The translations under genes were made by a program, and so were the position numbers. Below are positions 21,351 through 33,101 of a stretch of DNA of 64,000 bases, piece by piece. The notes beneath the pieces are model-generated. The model did no database searches, had not been told where the DNA came from, and saw only the letters and a program-made list of their open reading frames with translations. The number at the start of each line of letters is the position of its first letter. Within the stretch, counting starts at the first letter, position 1. Source of the DNA: Lunularia cruciata (Eukaryota > Streptophyta > Marchantiopsida > Lunulariales > Lunulariaceae); NCBI GenBank assembly GCA_948567375.1, contig OX419761.1, positions 41,666,501 to 41,730,500 of the forward strand, in the 5' to 3' direction.

Positions 21351-22084
21351 TATCTCTATGCGCTGAAAGTTCAGCCAAGAGCGGTTATGTTGCTTTTACT
21401 TAGTCATTCCAAGTCATCAACGTTTGCACTGACAGTCGGTGTAGTGTGCATGTACTACGAGCTTTTCGGCAATGCACAGGAGTAAGGCCTTTTGTCCGCT
21501 CTGCTCAACTTTCCCTTCTGTGTATCTATTCTACTCTAAACAGTAAATGAATCTGATAAACATCCATATTGATCAGTAATAAATAGGAGAACGTGGGAGA
21601 CGGTGGCTTCCGAGCTCCTTAGAGTTCCCCTTTCTTTACGAGCTGCAGGATATAGTACGTTCTTTCATACATGATACTGTGTACTGTGTTCAGGGGTCTT
21701 GTGATTGCTGCCATATTTCGGATCCACACCGAGGCAGATCACTCGATTTGCACCGACTGAACCGGCATGCATGACGTTTCAAGAGTTTGGTCTCTGTGGA
21801 AGTGTAGAAATTAAACTTGGGCTCTCCGTTGGCACCTCAGACTGCTGTTTATTGGAAATAAAACCCAACATGACCAGAGAGAGACACACACACAGAGCAA
21901 ACAGGGCCCTTTTATTCATGATGTCCGCACTCAACTTCTGGAGCTCTGACTCCACAGAGATAGTCTAGTATCTTATCAATATCCTAGGCCGTAAAGTCTC
22001 GCATCAACAGGAAAGGATTAGTCTGAAACATATCCAAAGCAATCATCAAGGGGTTGAATGGCCAAATGTTTGATGTTTTCTTGT
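21351..22084. other. Upstream of the M28 pseudogene; no gene seen
   Basis: The frames present are short and unrelated to known families. The old promoter of the pseudogene would lie here. Confidence 0.4.
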
Positions 22085-22165
22085 CGAAGATTGAGACCCA
22101 GGAGAGAGATAGGAGAATGGATGACTAGAGTGGGGGATCACATTGGGACACTTTTGTTTTAAACT
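22085..22165 (-). repeat. Possible LTR relic of the chromovirus A/B/C family
   Basis: The blocks GAGAGATAGGAGAATGGA and CACATTGGGACACTT are in the same order and orientation as the R/U5 end of copy A's LTR near 4275-4320. Only about 80 bp can be aligned by eye. Confidence 0.5.
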
Positions 22166-23942
22166 CTTGCGGCCCTATTGCCACTCCCTCAAGCCTGTGG
22201 CCCATGAAGTAAAGAGAAAATCGTATGTGCAGTCCACACAGTACATAGAGTCTTTTATATGATAAGGAACGGATATTTCACCGAAGTGTATCTATTGTTG
22301 GAATTAATCATCAAGAGGGTTGAGTAGTTACACAACACTCTCAGGAAACATCTATGCAGAGCAAGGTATGATCAGGTAAGTCTTCGTTAAGGCTTGAGTA
22401 AAATCCAACGTGAATTCTGCTTCATTAGTGCAGTGATGTTCCGTACATGTGTGATACTTGAAATCTCCCCAAAGTATGCCAATTTTGTCTAAATGTCTTC
22501 TTGTGATTCTGTCCAAACTTTACTGGCAGTCCCGGAACTGTCAATGACAACCATATCCAAGGCACCACCGCTCCATACGTTGTATAGGAGTAATGGGAGC
22601 AGGACGGGGGATCCAAACCCACTTAGGACCGAACCGATGAAAACCGGACACATGCAGATAGACGCAAGGAAATGCATGCATGAACGGATGCAAACCGAAG
22701 AAATTCTAATCTAAGCAAATAAATACACGCAAGGTTAAGCAAGTAGCTCCATGCATTGTATAATGAGATTAATTTATTGGAACTGAAACAAACGACATAG
22801 CGTATAATGCATGTAAGCTTTTGACAAATGGTTGTGTACACGTCTCTATGATAGACTGAAGTTACATAGCAAAACTTGATATCAGGAAAAAGAAACCGAA
22901 CGTGAAAGGGACAAACGTCTGATAAGTTGGATAAGTGTGATCCACGAGAAAATGAAGATGATTCAGATCCAAAAAGATGTGCGACGCGACAGCCATTATA
23001 AGATGCGACACACTAACACAGGAGCTAAAGAGTGCAGATGTATTCCTGCGTCGAGGATATAATCAGAGACAGACCGCTTTCCGACATTTTTTCTACAGAT
23101 GCAGAAGTATGTACACACCATTGTGGTAGGGTTGGCGTCTATATGCACTATTCAACAACACAGGACGGGGAAAACTCAGCTACGTATTGCTCAGCCTGGT
23201 ACTCGAGATGGTTTAATTATGCAATAAGGGTTCGTCAACTCATCTAAGACAAAAGACAAGCCAGCAGTTTTATTAAACGAGTGGTAGAAGTCTGGAAGCG
23301 TATTCATAAGCGAAGACCACAAAAAGGAAACACGGACATCTTTTGCTGCAATCGCTTTCACAACAGGGATCCCATTTTATACCGGCATCGTTTTAATTTT
23401 TCGGTCAAAAAGTAACTACAGAATGGCAATAGCTGGTTGAATAATTCAACTCTGCAAATTTTCGTAAAACTTCTGTATGAAGATGACTGATTCTCTGATA
23501 GAGTTAAGACTAGTTAATAACGGCTCCCAATTCGACCTGAAGCAGTAAATTAGGAAACTTGAGAACAGATGGTAAGACTCGACCCCGCAGACAAGGTACT
23601 GACTGGTCCTGAAGCGCAGTAACAGGTAGACTTCGCAAGTTAGAGATATTGAAAGCAACCAACAGATTTTCCTCTCCAGTATGAACCTGACCTCCTTTAC
23701 TATCATAGTGGATAATAATACTACGACTAACACAAACTTCAGCTCTACCTTGACATATCTGATGTAACTTACACTTTGGAATTCTATTTTATGAAGTATC
23801 CTGTATTTCTCAAGCTGCAAATCAATTACCATAACTCGAAATTATACTCACTCGAAAAAATTGCCCCTCAAGACGACCATGACAGTGCACGGTCATGGTT
23901 GTCAAATTTTATTATAACAATCTCACTGTACAAAATTACAAC
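22166..23942. other. Intergenic region downstream of the metacaspase
   Basis: It is AT-rich with no supported gene. The part nearest 23943 is probably the metacaspase 3' UTR. Frames of up to 128 codons here are not homologous to anything I recognise. Confidence 0.45.
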
Positions 23943-26523
23943 TTATATATGAAAGGCTTTGTTGATATCAAACATATTCCATGCAGTCAGCTGTGGCTCC
24001 TGTAAACAGCAAACAACTGAAACCAATCAGAATCCGTATGTAACTGGTCAGATCAATAAGTTGACTCACGGTGAAAAATAACCCCCGCGCACAAAGTTCT
24101 GAAGAAGTGCTAATACATGACATACAAATGCGTAGATTCTGACCAGTATAATCAACCTGTTGAATAACTATAAACTTAACAGGTTCCTTGCAACCCAGAG
24201 ACAAGTCCCATGAACATAGAAACCTAAACAATTTCAATTAATGTGATCAATGCCCGTCACCAAGACACATAGGCCTACGCATAGGTCCACAGATGCTCTT
24301 TCAACATTCAAGTAAATATTTCCTATAGGTTCCTAGAACTCCTATAATATGTTAATAATGCCCAGCTCACCTGGGTCAACCCGGCTCCTCCAGGAAAGCT
24401 GCCTCCAGATAAAAGCATTCCTATCAGATCGGTCACTCCTCGTGAACCTGAGTTTGCTCGTCGGATGGAATTTCTCATGGAACTTAGGAGGTTCGCGTAG
24501 GTAGTTGCTTCACCTTTTTCAATAGCTTGAATGAAACAGAAGGTCATTGCTCCAGTACTGGTTACCTTTGATAGAGCCTGGAAAAGAAAAATCACGTCGA
24601 GTCTCACAGGTAGGTTCTCTTAGCGCCTTTAGGAAAGAAGATAAGGCAAGAACATGCATCCCAACAGAAAATACTGACAGCAAGGCTGCCCCCGTTACAA
24701 ATGTTTCCAGAAGTTGTTAAGTGATTACGTGAATTGTTGAATAAACTGCTTCGAGGCAATACGTACCGAAGTGTCGGCAGATGTTTGACCATCATCGCAG
24801 CCACTAAATGAGTAGGCCTCTCCACCACTAGTTCCCTTGAACATACGATGAGATCGGTGATCTTCCCATGTCCATTGTCCTTGTCTGCAAAACAAACAAG
24901 GACCCACAGCCGATGAAAACCGAATGCGGGCATCTACACAAGACTTTTTGGCACAGAAGAATCTGAATCACAATTTAAAAAGTGCTGCGAGAATAACGTG
25001 AGAATCAGATTATCCATACAGACTATCAAAAAGCGTTAATAAGTTTTTTGTCGGCTATTAGTGAATAAACAAATAAATTTGCTCTTAGCAGTACCTGTCC
25101 ATCGGAGGATTATTGGCAGAAATGAAGAATATGCAAAGTTAGAAAAACCAACCTATTCATCCGGCAGAGCCACGGTAAATCTAGCACTGTGCCACTGTGA
25201 CAAGCATCGATGATGGCATGAAGCCTCACGCCAGGAGGTAAAGGCCGCACGATAGCCGCATTTATCTCATCATCGACTATCATTCCCATTGTCTCAAAGT
25301 CAACAGGGCAAATTGTCTCATCAAAACCATCCCTTTCGTCACCATGCAAATTTCGCTGTTGAGAGCCATGACCAGAAAAGTGAAAAACAAGTGAATCGCC
25401 TGGTTGACAACCTTGAACCAGCCAAAAGAGAGCCATTCGAATATTGTGGCCCGTCGGTCGCTTGAAAGGATCCCTCTCCTCCTCTATTTCAGACGAACAA
25501 AAGCCCTTCATCGTGTTAATAAGTATGCCTTATGCCACCTTTGAGCTGAAAATATGTCACTCACTCCCCCACTTTTTTGGTCATGCAAGAATAAGTCTGT
25601 CTACAAGCAATCCTAAAGTAAAGAGCTGAGCTCTTTTGCTAAAAGACCCAACAGGTATATGATGCGTACTTTACTCCAGTTGCTATAATTTGACTGCCTA
25701 CGGTACCAACCTCTAGCGACAAATGCTACCACAAATGTTCTACCGCCCTTCTAGGTATTTGACAAGTTAAGTCCATATCAACCAGCAATGCTATCAGCCA
25801 ACAATACTGTCGAGCAACGAATTCTTCGCGACGTAGAGAAAAACAATTCCCCAATGAAGGTAAGATACACGTTGTTTATATCTACCGGATCATGGCCATC
25901 TTCACCAATCTCCAGACAGGGTACCGGATTATCTCCAAAACCAACTAATCGAGTCGGAATTTGATTGCTTTCATTCAGAATTCGCACCAAAGAACCTTCG
26001 ACCATAAATTATTTAGGGATTTTGGACTTTCCATTTGTTAGGTTCTACTGATATGAAGATAATGTTGGTCCTAATTTACTGGTACCTGTGGTAAATTCCA
26101 GATACAACAACAATAAAGAGACGATCGCAACTGCAGAATTACCGATCAAAGGTCGACTGACAAACCTGTGAGCATAAGAATTGAACTCTCGGGGAAGTGA
26201 AATCTATTTTGAAGCATGAACTTCATGCATTTTGCATCATTGAGACATCCCTTCAACTCATAGCGCGAGTACTTGTAACTAATGCCGACGATGACTGCTT
26301 TTTTTGCACCTCCAGAATGAGGAGGAGTCGGAGTGTACTGCGGATGCTGCGCGGGTGAAAAGGGATGAACGGCGGATGAAGGTGGAGTATAGGGTGATGG
26401 TGCAGCGCGCGGAGCAGCAATCGGTGTGATGTGAGAACAGATTGCGCAGCGTATCATCGTTGCTCCAGGAGGTAGCTGCAGTGGTGTCCGGCAGCCATTA
26501 CAATTTACTAACATCATCGACAT
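23943..26523 (-). CDS. Type I metacaspase with LSD1 zinc finger, five exons, 356 aa
   Basis: Cysteine protease of clan CD that cleaves after Arg/Lys; plant type I members act in cell-death control and protein quality control. Exons (minus): 26523-26166, 25483-25153, 24884-24767, 24577-24371, 23999-23943; all introns start GT and end AG, and the exons sum to 357 codons. Residues 6-35 are an LSD1-type C2C2 zinc finger, 36-72 a Pro-rich linker, and from about 73 the p20 caspase domain. The catalytic dyad is His158 in HFSGHGS and Cys214 in DACHSG. The p10 part includes ISFSGCDD-like SFSGCDDGQTSADT and ends EPQLTAWNMFDI. The length and domain order are normal for the type I family, and it appears intact. 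Confidence 0.95.
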
Positions 26524-27909
26524 ATTCGTTCGAATTAAAGTATTCCTGATACTCTCCTCCTGCTGCCTCCCCCTTCCAAGTCCAGTCAGGTACTCAGCAG
26601 TGACCTCAGTCGATCCGATCCACGAAAGTCAACTTCGAATAAGCTAAAGCTCCCCCTCTGTACTCCAAAATCTGCAATGCCTGAATTAAGCAAATTCTAC
26701 TAGGTTTCATTCCCAATAACCCCAATCCACGCCAATTCAAAGTAGTCACAAATTTCACTACAACTCCGGACTCCTCGTCTTTCCGCACTTGGTCATCCTA
26801 AAATCCTACGAAACCTGATAATACTCCACCTCAATTCCTCCTTCTTACTCCACTCTGGTCCGGGACTTGAACTTCAAAGCAACCAAACCGGCTGCACCTT
26901 CCTGCTCTACGTCTCAGAATAATGACACAATTTGTCACCTACTCCCAACTTTTAGTACCGTCTCCACCGAGAAACCTCGACGAAGCAACTGCTCCCTGTC
27001 TAAAACGACTTGATCCACAACAAAAGGGTATCAGCGATGAAAATCCCCTACAACAGCACCAGCAAATCGGATCCAAATGTACAAGAGCTCCGCTCGTATC
27101 AGGCAAGTCAAACATTCCTTCTCCGCAACGGGATCTCCTAAACAGCCCCCCTCCTCGCTCCCACCACCACCGCTCTCACACTTGCAACGACAGCACGCGC
27201 CATTGAGGTCAAGGCTTTTGTCATCTTGACTTTGTCGCTTCTAGAATGTAGAAACTGTGCGGCACAAGTCCGCGTGCAGTAATTACGCGTCGACTACAGA
27301 AAGTGTTCCGTCGTGTCTCCCGCGTGTGAACCTCCTTCATTGGCCAGGCGGGGTTATTTCGGCGGAAATCCGTTCACCTCCCCACAACCCGATTCTCCTT
27401 CCGTTTACCGCATCAATATATTCCTCGGGAATCAAAAGTTGTCGTGTACTTCTCCCGCTATCCAAATTCTCGAGCTTCGCGTTTTCACGACACCAGATAT
27501 GGTTGTCTGAATAAGAACCCGTCGGAACTCGAGGAAATCGGACCATCAGAGCTCAACGTGGACACTGATTGCATCTTTGCAACCGACATTTGACATACGC
27601 CCGGTAATATTTCCACAATATTTCGACAGCCAATGTTATCTTTCATTCCCGGCGACGTTACAGTTCACACCAGAAATACGCGAAATCTGCCGTGAAGAAT
27701 CCGCGTGCCTGGAGTTCATTCCCTTTCCGGAGCTATTCTTTCATCATCCACTAACGATGATGCCGCCGTGTTGAATGTCGTTCACACGCGTTTGATGGGG
27801 TGATATTTTTTTCCAAATTATTTTGTCGATAAATGGTTGGAATTCTTTTTAGGTGTAATTAAATTTTATATTTATAACTAACCTCTTTGTAGTATATTAT
27901 AGACCGCTT
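26524..27909. other. Metacaspase promoter and 5' region, CpG-richer
   Basis: The sequence upstream of the metacaspase start is pyrimidine-rich and CG-richer than the distant flanks. Plus-strand frames such as 26922-27206 and 27257-27514 lack family features and are probably chance. Confidence 0.45.
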
Positions 27910-28001
27910 GTGTTCATTGTTCTACAGAGCGTGTGTCAATTGTGCTAAGAAGCGTGTGTTCATTGTTCTATAGAGTGTGTGTCAATTGTTCTATAGAATG
28001 C
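27910..28001. repeat. Four tandem 23-bp units in A-B-A-B order
   Basis: Units alternate between one beginning GTGTTCATTG and one beginning GTGTCAATTG, each 23 bp, filling 92 bases. The alternation implies a 46-bp higher-order unit duplicated once. Confidence 0.9.
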
Positions 28002-28131
28002 ATTGGTTGGTGTAATCCATATGAGAATAATCACATTAGGTGATATTTCTTCGGATGTTTCAGTTGTGTATAGATAGTACAACTTGCATAGTTCAGATAT
28101 CTTAAGTGCGATAGTGCAGATTTCTCATATA

Positions 28132-28290
28132 GACTCTATTGGGGTTTAGTCTCATGTTATCTTTTTTGTCTCTCCCTTGTACGGCTTGATGGGGTCTTCC
28201 TGTCCTTCACTTTTCCTGCGTGGTTTCCTTTCATACCTTTTATGTATAATTAATGTATATCCATTTCCTTTGTTTGCTATCTACCACGTT
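28132..28290 (+). repeat. Dispersed repeat family F, member 2
   Basis: It shares TTTTGTCTCTCCCTT, TACGGCT and GATGGGGTCTTCC with the member at 18181-18345, in the same order. Confidence 0.55.
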
Positions 28291-29402
28291 GGCAATCGTG
28301 ACATGTAAGGAGCTATAACCAGAATTATTTAACTCCAACCCGACCTCCACATGTCTGTAATTCTCCTCTATGTTTGAACCCTTCTTATCTTATCGTAATC
28401 AAAGCCAATAAGTATATGGTGTATCTAGAATCTATATAATTAAAAAAAGGTACACCAAAAAAGGGAAAAGGAGTAAAGACACAAACCAGAGAAAAAAGAA
28501 AGAGAGACCGCACTACCAAAAGTAGAGGTAAATACCAATATGACTCAAAGAACATGGGAAAAGGGCTCCAAGACCAAGCAAAGAAACCCACGAAGGGGAG
28601 GTCTACTCTGAGGGCTACCATAGAGATACTCCAATGGTATATCCCGTAAGTAGCGAGGGAAGACCCTAGCCTTGCTCCATGTACCTACTACAGTCGCATG
28701 GCAATGAAGATGACACCCAACACCTAAGCATGTTGCAAAATGACTGATATCCGCTATAGGTAATAAGATGTGATAATGGCTGGAGAGACAGCCGGTGCCA
28801 ACCTCGTGTTGCAAAGGAACCTCGTGTTGCATCTCTAGGAGACTATCAAAATGGTGATGTAGGTGCACAAAAATCTCAATAGCTAGAGAGACATCAGAAA
28901 GGTATCATATGAGAGCCAAGGTGCATAGCGGTACTCCTTACCCCTAGAGGCAATGGTCGATGTCGTTCCTGCTTGTACCCCTGCTCGTGTCAAGAACTCC
29001 ACCCGTAGAGAGTTCACCACTACCACATCATGTAAGGTGTAGTGACCATTCGTGAAATTAACTATATCCACTCACCACCTACTGCACATAGTAGAAATTG
29101 TATCCCCTACATGTCATAAGAAGAACCACATACGCATTGGTCCGGCAACCCTATGAGAGTTGTATGTGGGCGACCTAACCTCACTTAGAGTGTTGTGGAA
29201 AAGGGAGTCGTCAATCAAGGGCAAAGCCTAGAGCCAAGCTCTAGAGCCTTTCTCTTGCAAGAGAGTATCCTAGTTTTGTCAAGTAAAGGCACATCAATGA
29301 GTATGCTAGTAAATGTGTAAGTACGCATATGCTCATTGAGATCCGTGTGGAGCCTCCTAGAGTCTAAGGAGACAAAGTCAATAAACTTTGGGAGTGGTGT
29401 GC
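28291..29402. other. Unclassified repeat-rich DNA left of element D
   Basis: It has no open gene. The part 28430-28590 read on the minus strand resembles the family F member near 62744-62950. Element D is inserted at the right end; the sequence right of D (37947 on) is its continuation. Confidence 0.4.
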
Positions 29403-30832
29403 TGTAACACCCATTTATGCATGTGTGTGATATTGTGATATTTAGCTTGGTATTACAAGTACTTGAGAGATATTATTTATATAGAGATAAAAGATGGTTC
29501 TACATTAGTCATGATTAGCTAAAGTTAGTCATAACTAAGATAGAGTGGACCTTACTTTAGAGGAAGTAGAAAAGATGAACACCACTATTTTGGATTTTAG
29601 TGTGTTGACTTGGTATTATTCCTAGGTGTTTGGCTTTGAGGAAAGAGTAGAGAACTCTTGGGCCCGCAAGCCTTTTCGTTTTGGATTCTTCTTTAGTCCA
29701 AGGATAGCCCATGTGAAGGAATCCTTGACTTAGTGGTTGAGTCAAGATAAGACCACATGCTTAGGGGAATATGCCCATGTGAATGGATATTCCTTTCTAC
29801 TTTTTTACTTTACTTGACTTTTAGTCTAGTAACTTGAGTTACTACGGTAATTAGTAACTTTGGTACGTAACTATTTCACAAGTATATAAACAAGGGGTGA
29901 GGAGGTACTCATCATCCTTTCATTTGCAACTATCTCTCTCTCATTGAGTTCTCTGGTGATCAATGTCTTGAGTCTTGGAGTGTTAGCCTTGGAGGAGTAT
30001 GATGGAGTTGGGGTTCCTTGCCTTCTTAGTCCATGGTGTGCTACCATAATAGTGTAATACTCCGAGGACAAGAGAGAAAACACAGATTGCACACTCAAAT
30101 ATTTGATGCTCCAAGGGAGCACCTTCTCTTTATTATATAGGCAAAGAGGATCTCCTCCAAGGAAGCTCCACCATAGGATTAGGGACACAGATAGGTGACA
30201 TGTCAACAAGCTCCACCCTTGGATTACTTACTTGGATGGGTGACCTGTCTGGTCTAGGTCCTATCTGGTTGGTCAAATGAGCTTTGACCGGAGGGAATCT
30301 TTTAGGGAATCTTCCTGTAGGAATCTCAGAATCACATGAGTAAGGTATCATTGGAAAGCTCTCGACGAGACAAACCAAGGGGAAGGGAAGGCTAGCCTTT
30401 CCTCTATTGGGGGGGAATCTGCACATTTTCGAAGCCTAATTCATCTGTTTAGGCATCCGAAATTGCCTTCAAAGATTTCAGGCATATTTCGGTTCCTACT
30501 CTATTAGTAGAAGTCCTCTTTTGGTGATACCTCTTTTCGATCTGTTTAGTCCATCATGTGTAACATCCTTCCAAATGTTACCAAACCAATTCTCACCTTT
30601 AAATCATATGTCTAGCTATTGGTTCTAAGGTTCTCAAGTCTATTTCGGTTTCTGCCCTATTAGTAGAAGTACTCTTTTGGTGATACTTCTATCTGATCTA
30701 TTTTGACCATCATGTATAACATCATTCTAGATGTTACCAAACCGAATTTCACATCTAGATCATATGGCTAATCCTTGGTATTGCAAATAGCCATCAGAGG
30801 TTCATCTTGAGTGAGAGACAGGCCGGCTCACA
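29403..30832 (+). repeat. Element D 5' LTR, split by a solo LTR
   Basis: It begins TGTAACACCCATTTATGC and ends CCGGCTCACA. It runs 29403-30052, is interrupted to 30785, and continues from the repeated AATAG to 30832. A TATA-like GTATATAAAC is near 29881. Confidence 0.93.
30053..30785 (-). mobile_element. Solo LTR of family E (733 bp)
   Basis: It is flanked by a perfect 5-bp duplication AATAG (30048-30052 and 30786-30790) and is absent from the 3' LTR of D. The strand is set by the TATA-like CTATATAATAAAG, read on the minus strand, where it begins TGCAATACC and ends GTATTACA. There is no internal region, so it is a solo LTR or a very short non-autonomous element. Confidence 0.9.
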
Positions 30833-30836
30833 TTTT

Positions 30837-30855
30837 TGGTTCCGTTGTCGGGACC
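30837..30855 (+). other. Element D primer-binding site
   Basis: TGGTTCCGTTGTCGGGACC follows the 5' LTR after four T residues. It resembles the TGGCGCCGTTGCCGGGGA-type site used by Athila/Tat elements, with a few changes. Confidence 0.65.
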
Positions 30856-31049
30856 TCTCTAGAAGGCAAGATAATGTTCCGCGTTCAATTCTACATTAGG
30901 CAGAAGGATGCTATGAGAGCTCACTTGGAGAGAACATTAGGAGAGGAGAGGGCTGAACTTATGTTAGAGAACCAAGATCATTTTTAAACCCTATAGTTCA
31001 TAATGATGTCTTTGAGGTGATTTTGTATATCTTGTACACATGAGAGGAA

Positions 31050-32165
31050 TTGGAGAGATTGTGTGAGGTGGATTGCAGATTTTGGGGATTAAGGTGATTT
31101 TGGGTAAAATCTCAAGTTTGAGATCTGGACTTGAAATTTTTACACATGATAGCTTGGGTTATTTTTCAATTAGCAAACTTGAAATTATTGTGAGAGCTAC
31201 TATGCGCACTGGGCTAGAATTTTTGAAAGTTGATAGGGTAAAGTGCTCCCGCAACTGCATGCTCTCTGGAAAATTGTACATAGTCTTCCATTTCTTCAAT
31301 TTTTAGTGATTTGTCCTAAAAATTTCCAAGAAAATTCAGTGCATTGTATCCTACCTTTTGCCACAAAAACTAGAGAGAGATCTTTCTTGTGCATGGAGTT
31401 ATCAGTTTTTGAAGTGAGGGGGTGGTTTTCAGACCAAATCTGAAATATGTGTGCTGAATAGAAAGATGTCTAGGCCAAATGGTTTGATGAAAAGATCTGA
31501 AATTTTGCAGGGAAGGACACCCTAGAGTTGTGATCAAGTGTGAAAAATTTCAAAGGACTGTGACATACTGGTTGGGAGATTTGAGTAACATTGTGAGGAA
31601 GGGTCAATTCTGTAGAGTGGAGATCTCATGCATGAAGAGTTTGAGATCAACAAAAAGCATGTTTGAGTGTTTAGATTCATCTTGGGAACATGAAGGGTCA
31701 TCAAGAGTGGAAATTGAGATTATGCAAGGTTACCCAAGGGTTTGAGGTGATTGTAGGGGTGGATTTGAGGAAAAGAGAGTTTGCAATAGAATTTGAAGAG
31801 AGTGTTGAGAGGATCCAAAAACCTATACCACTTGGAGGAAAGAGTGAGTCTAAGTGCTTTCTGTGTGGAGAGAAGGGACATAAGGAAAATTCATGTCCAT
31901 TGACCTTTTGAGAGCAAAAGATTGAGGGAAAGGAGAGGCTTACTTGACTTGGGTTTGCATGTTGGACCTTCTTCACCAAGATTGGGAGGGAGAAGATCTA
32001 AGACCAAGGAGTTGTGTGAGGTTTGTGGAGTTGAAGGACTTCCAAAAGGACATGAGTATAGTGGAGTAAAATCACTTTTGGAGACTTTGGTGAAGGATCT
32101 TGGAGAGAGTCTTAGTACAACTACAGAAATACTACCACCTTCATCAACTAGTTCTCAAGATTAGT
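31050..32165 (+). pseudogene. Element D leader: broken extra ORF with zinc knuckle
   Basis: Several short plus-strand frames in the leader are separated by stops and frame changes. One (31690-31911) ends with a C-x2-C-x4-H-x4-C knuckle, CFLCGEKGHKENSC, preceded by VGVDLRKREFAIEF; another (31922-32164) contains CEVCGVEGLPKGHEY. The order 'V-D-L-(S/R)-K ... CCHC' is reminiscent of plant DUF4283/zinc-knuckle proteins, but this is a weak resemblance. It lies upstream of the true gag, which has its own knuckle. Confidence 0.45.
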
Positions 32166-32385
32166 GATGGAGATAATCTTTCAACTTATGGATAAACTAT
32201 CCATGAAGGTTCGATTAATATGCACTCTAGGATTTGATGTTGCTATAGAAATGTTGGAGCAACCTGAACCTTTTGTGTTCTCTAGGGTGGATTACTCTCA
32301 AATGGTGTTAGTCATGTATATACTCTATTAGTCATAGAGTGAGAGAAAAGAAAGGAAAAATAGTGAGAGGTTAAGATAGGGAAAC

Positions 32386-33100
32386 TTCCGGTTTTCTTTG
32401 GCAAGGATGGAGAAGATGTGGAGGCCTTTGTGAGAGACTTCAAGAGAGTTTGTATAGGAAACAATGAGAGGAGGAAGAATGAGTGGGTCTCATTATTACC
32501 AGATTTCTTTGAGGATGCAGCACTTACATGGTATGAGTCAAAATACCAAAAGAGAGAGAGGAGAGATGGGCAAGAAGAGTCTTAGGAGACTTTGACTTTA
32601 GCACTCATTGAGAACTTTCTTCCCAATGAGAGTTATGAGAGATTGATGAGTGAGGTTACCTTTCTCAAGCAAGGAGATGGAGAGAAAGTGAGTGTCTATG
32701 TGGAAAGAGTGGAAAAGTTAGAGTCCAGATTTCCCATAGTCTTGAGGAAGGGTGGGAATGATGTGGAGACTACTATGATTGGCATAGGGGCCATGCTCAC
32801 CAAGAATTTTGTGAGAGGTTTGAGACCACAAATTAGAAGCAAGGTGAGATATGAAAAACCTTCTTCCAAGGTTGAAGCTATCAAAATTGCAATTCGTATG
32901 GAGGAGAGTTTGGAAGGAGATGAGAGTGATTTGGTAGTGAAGGAGGTTGTGCATCCTCCTCAAGGCTACAAGTATGGTGGAACTTCTTATACTTTGGTGG
33001 AAAGGGTTGCACCAGAAGTAGTAGTTGCTCCAATTCTTGCACCTCCACCAAAGGATCCACTTCAAACCATCACATAACAACTTGCAGATCTCAAGATCAA
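32386..33100 (+). pseudogene. Element D gag, interrupted
   Basis: A capsid-like region (FFGKDGEDVEAFVRDF, then ALTWYE) lies in the same frame as pol, interrupted by TAG near 32583 and TAA at 33078. The clearest open part is 32592-33077. The nucleocapsid knuckle follows at the start of the next open stretch. Confidence 0.8.
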
Positions 33101-33101
33101 T

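Noticed and set aside
23875-23905. Short inverted repeat ACCATGAC / GTCATGGT
   Set aside because: Arms of eight to nine bases are expected by chance in a window of this size.
25778-26005. 75-codon minus-strand frame between the first two metacaspase exons
   Set aside because: The GT donor at 26165 and AG acceptor at 25484 join exons in phase and give the expected family sequence, so this frame is intronic.
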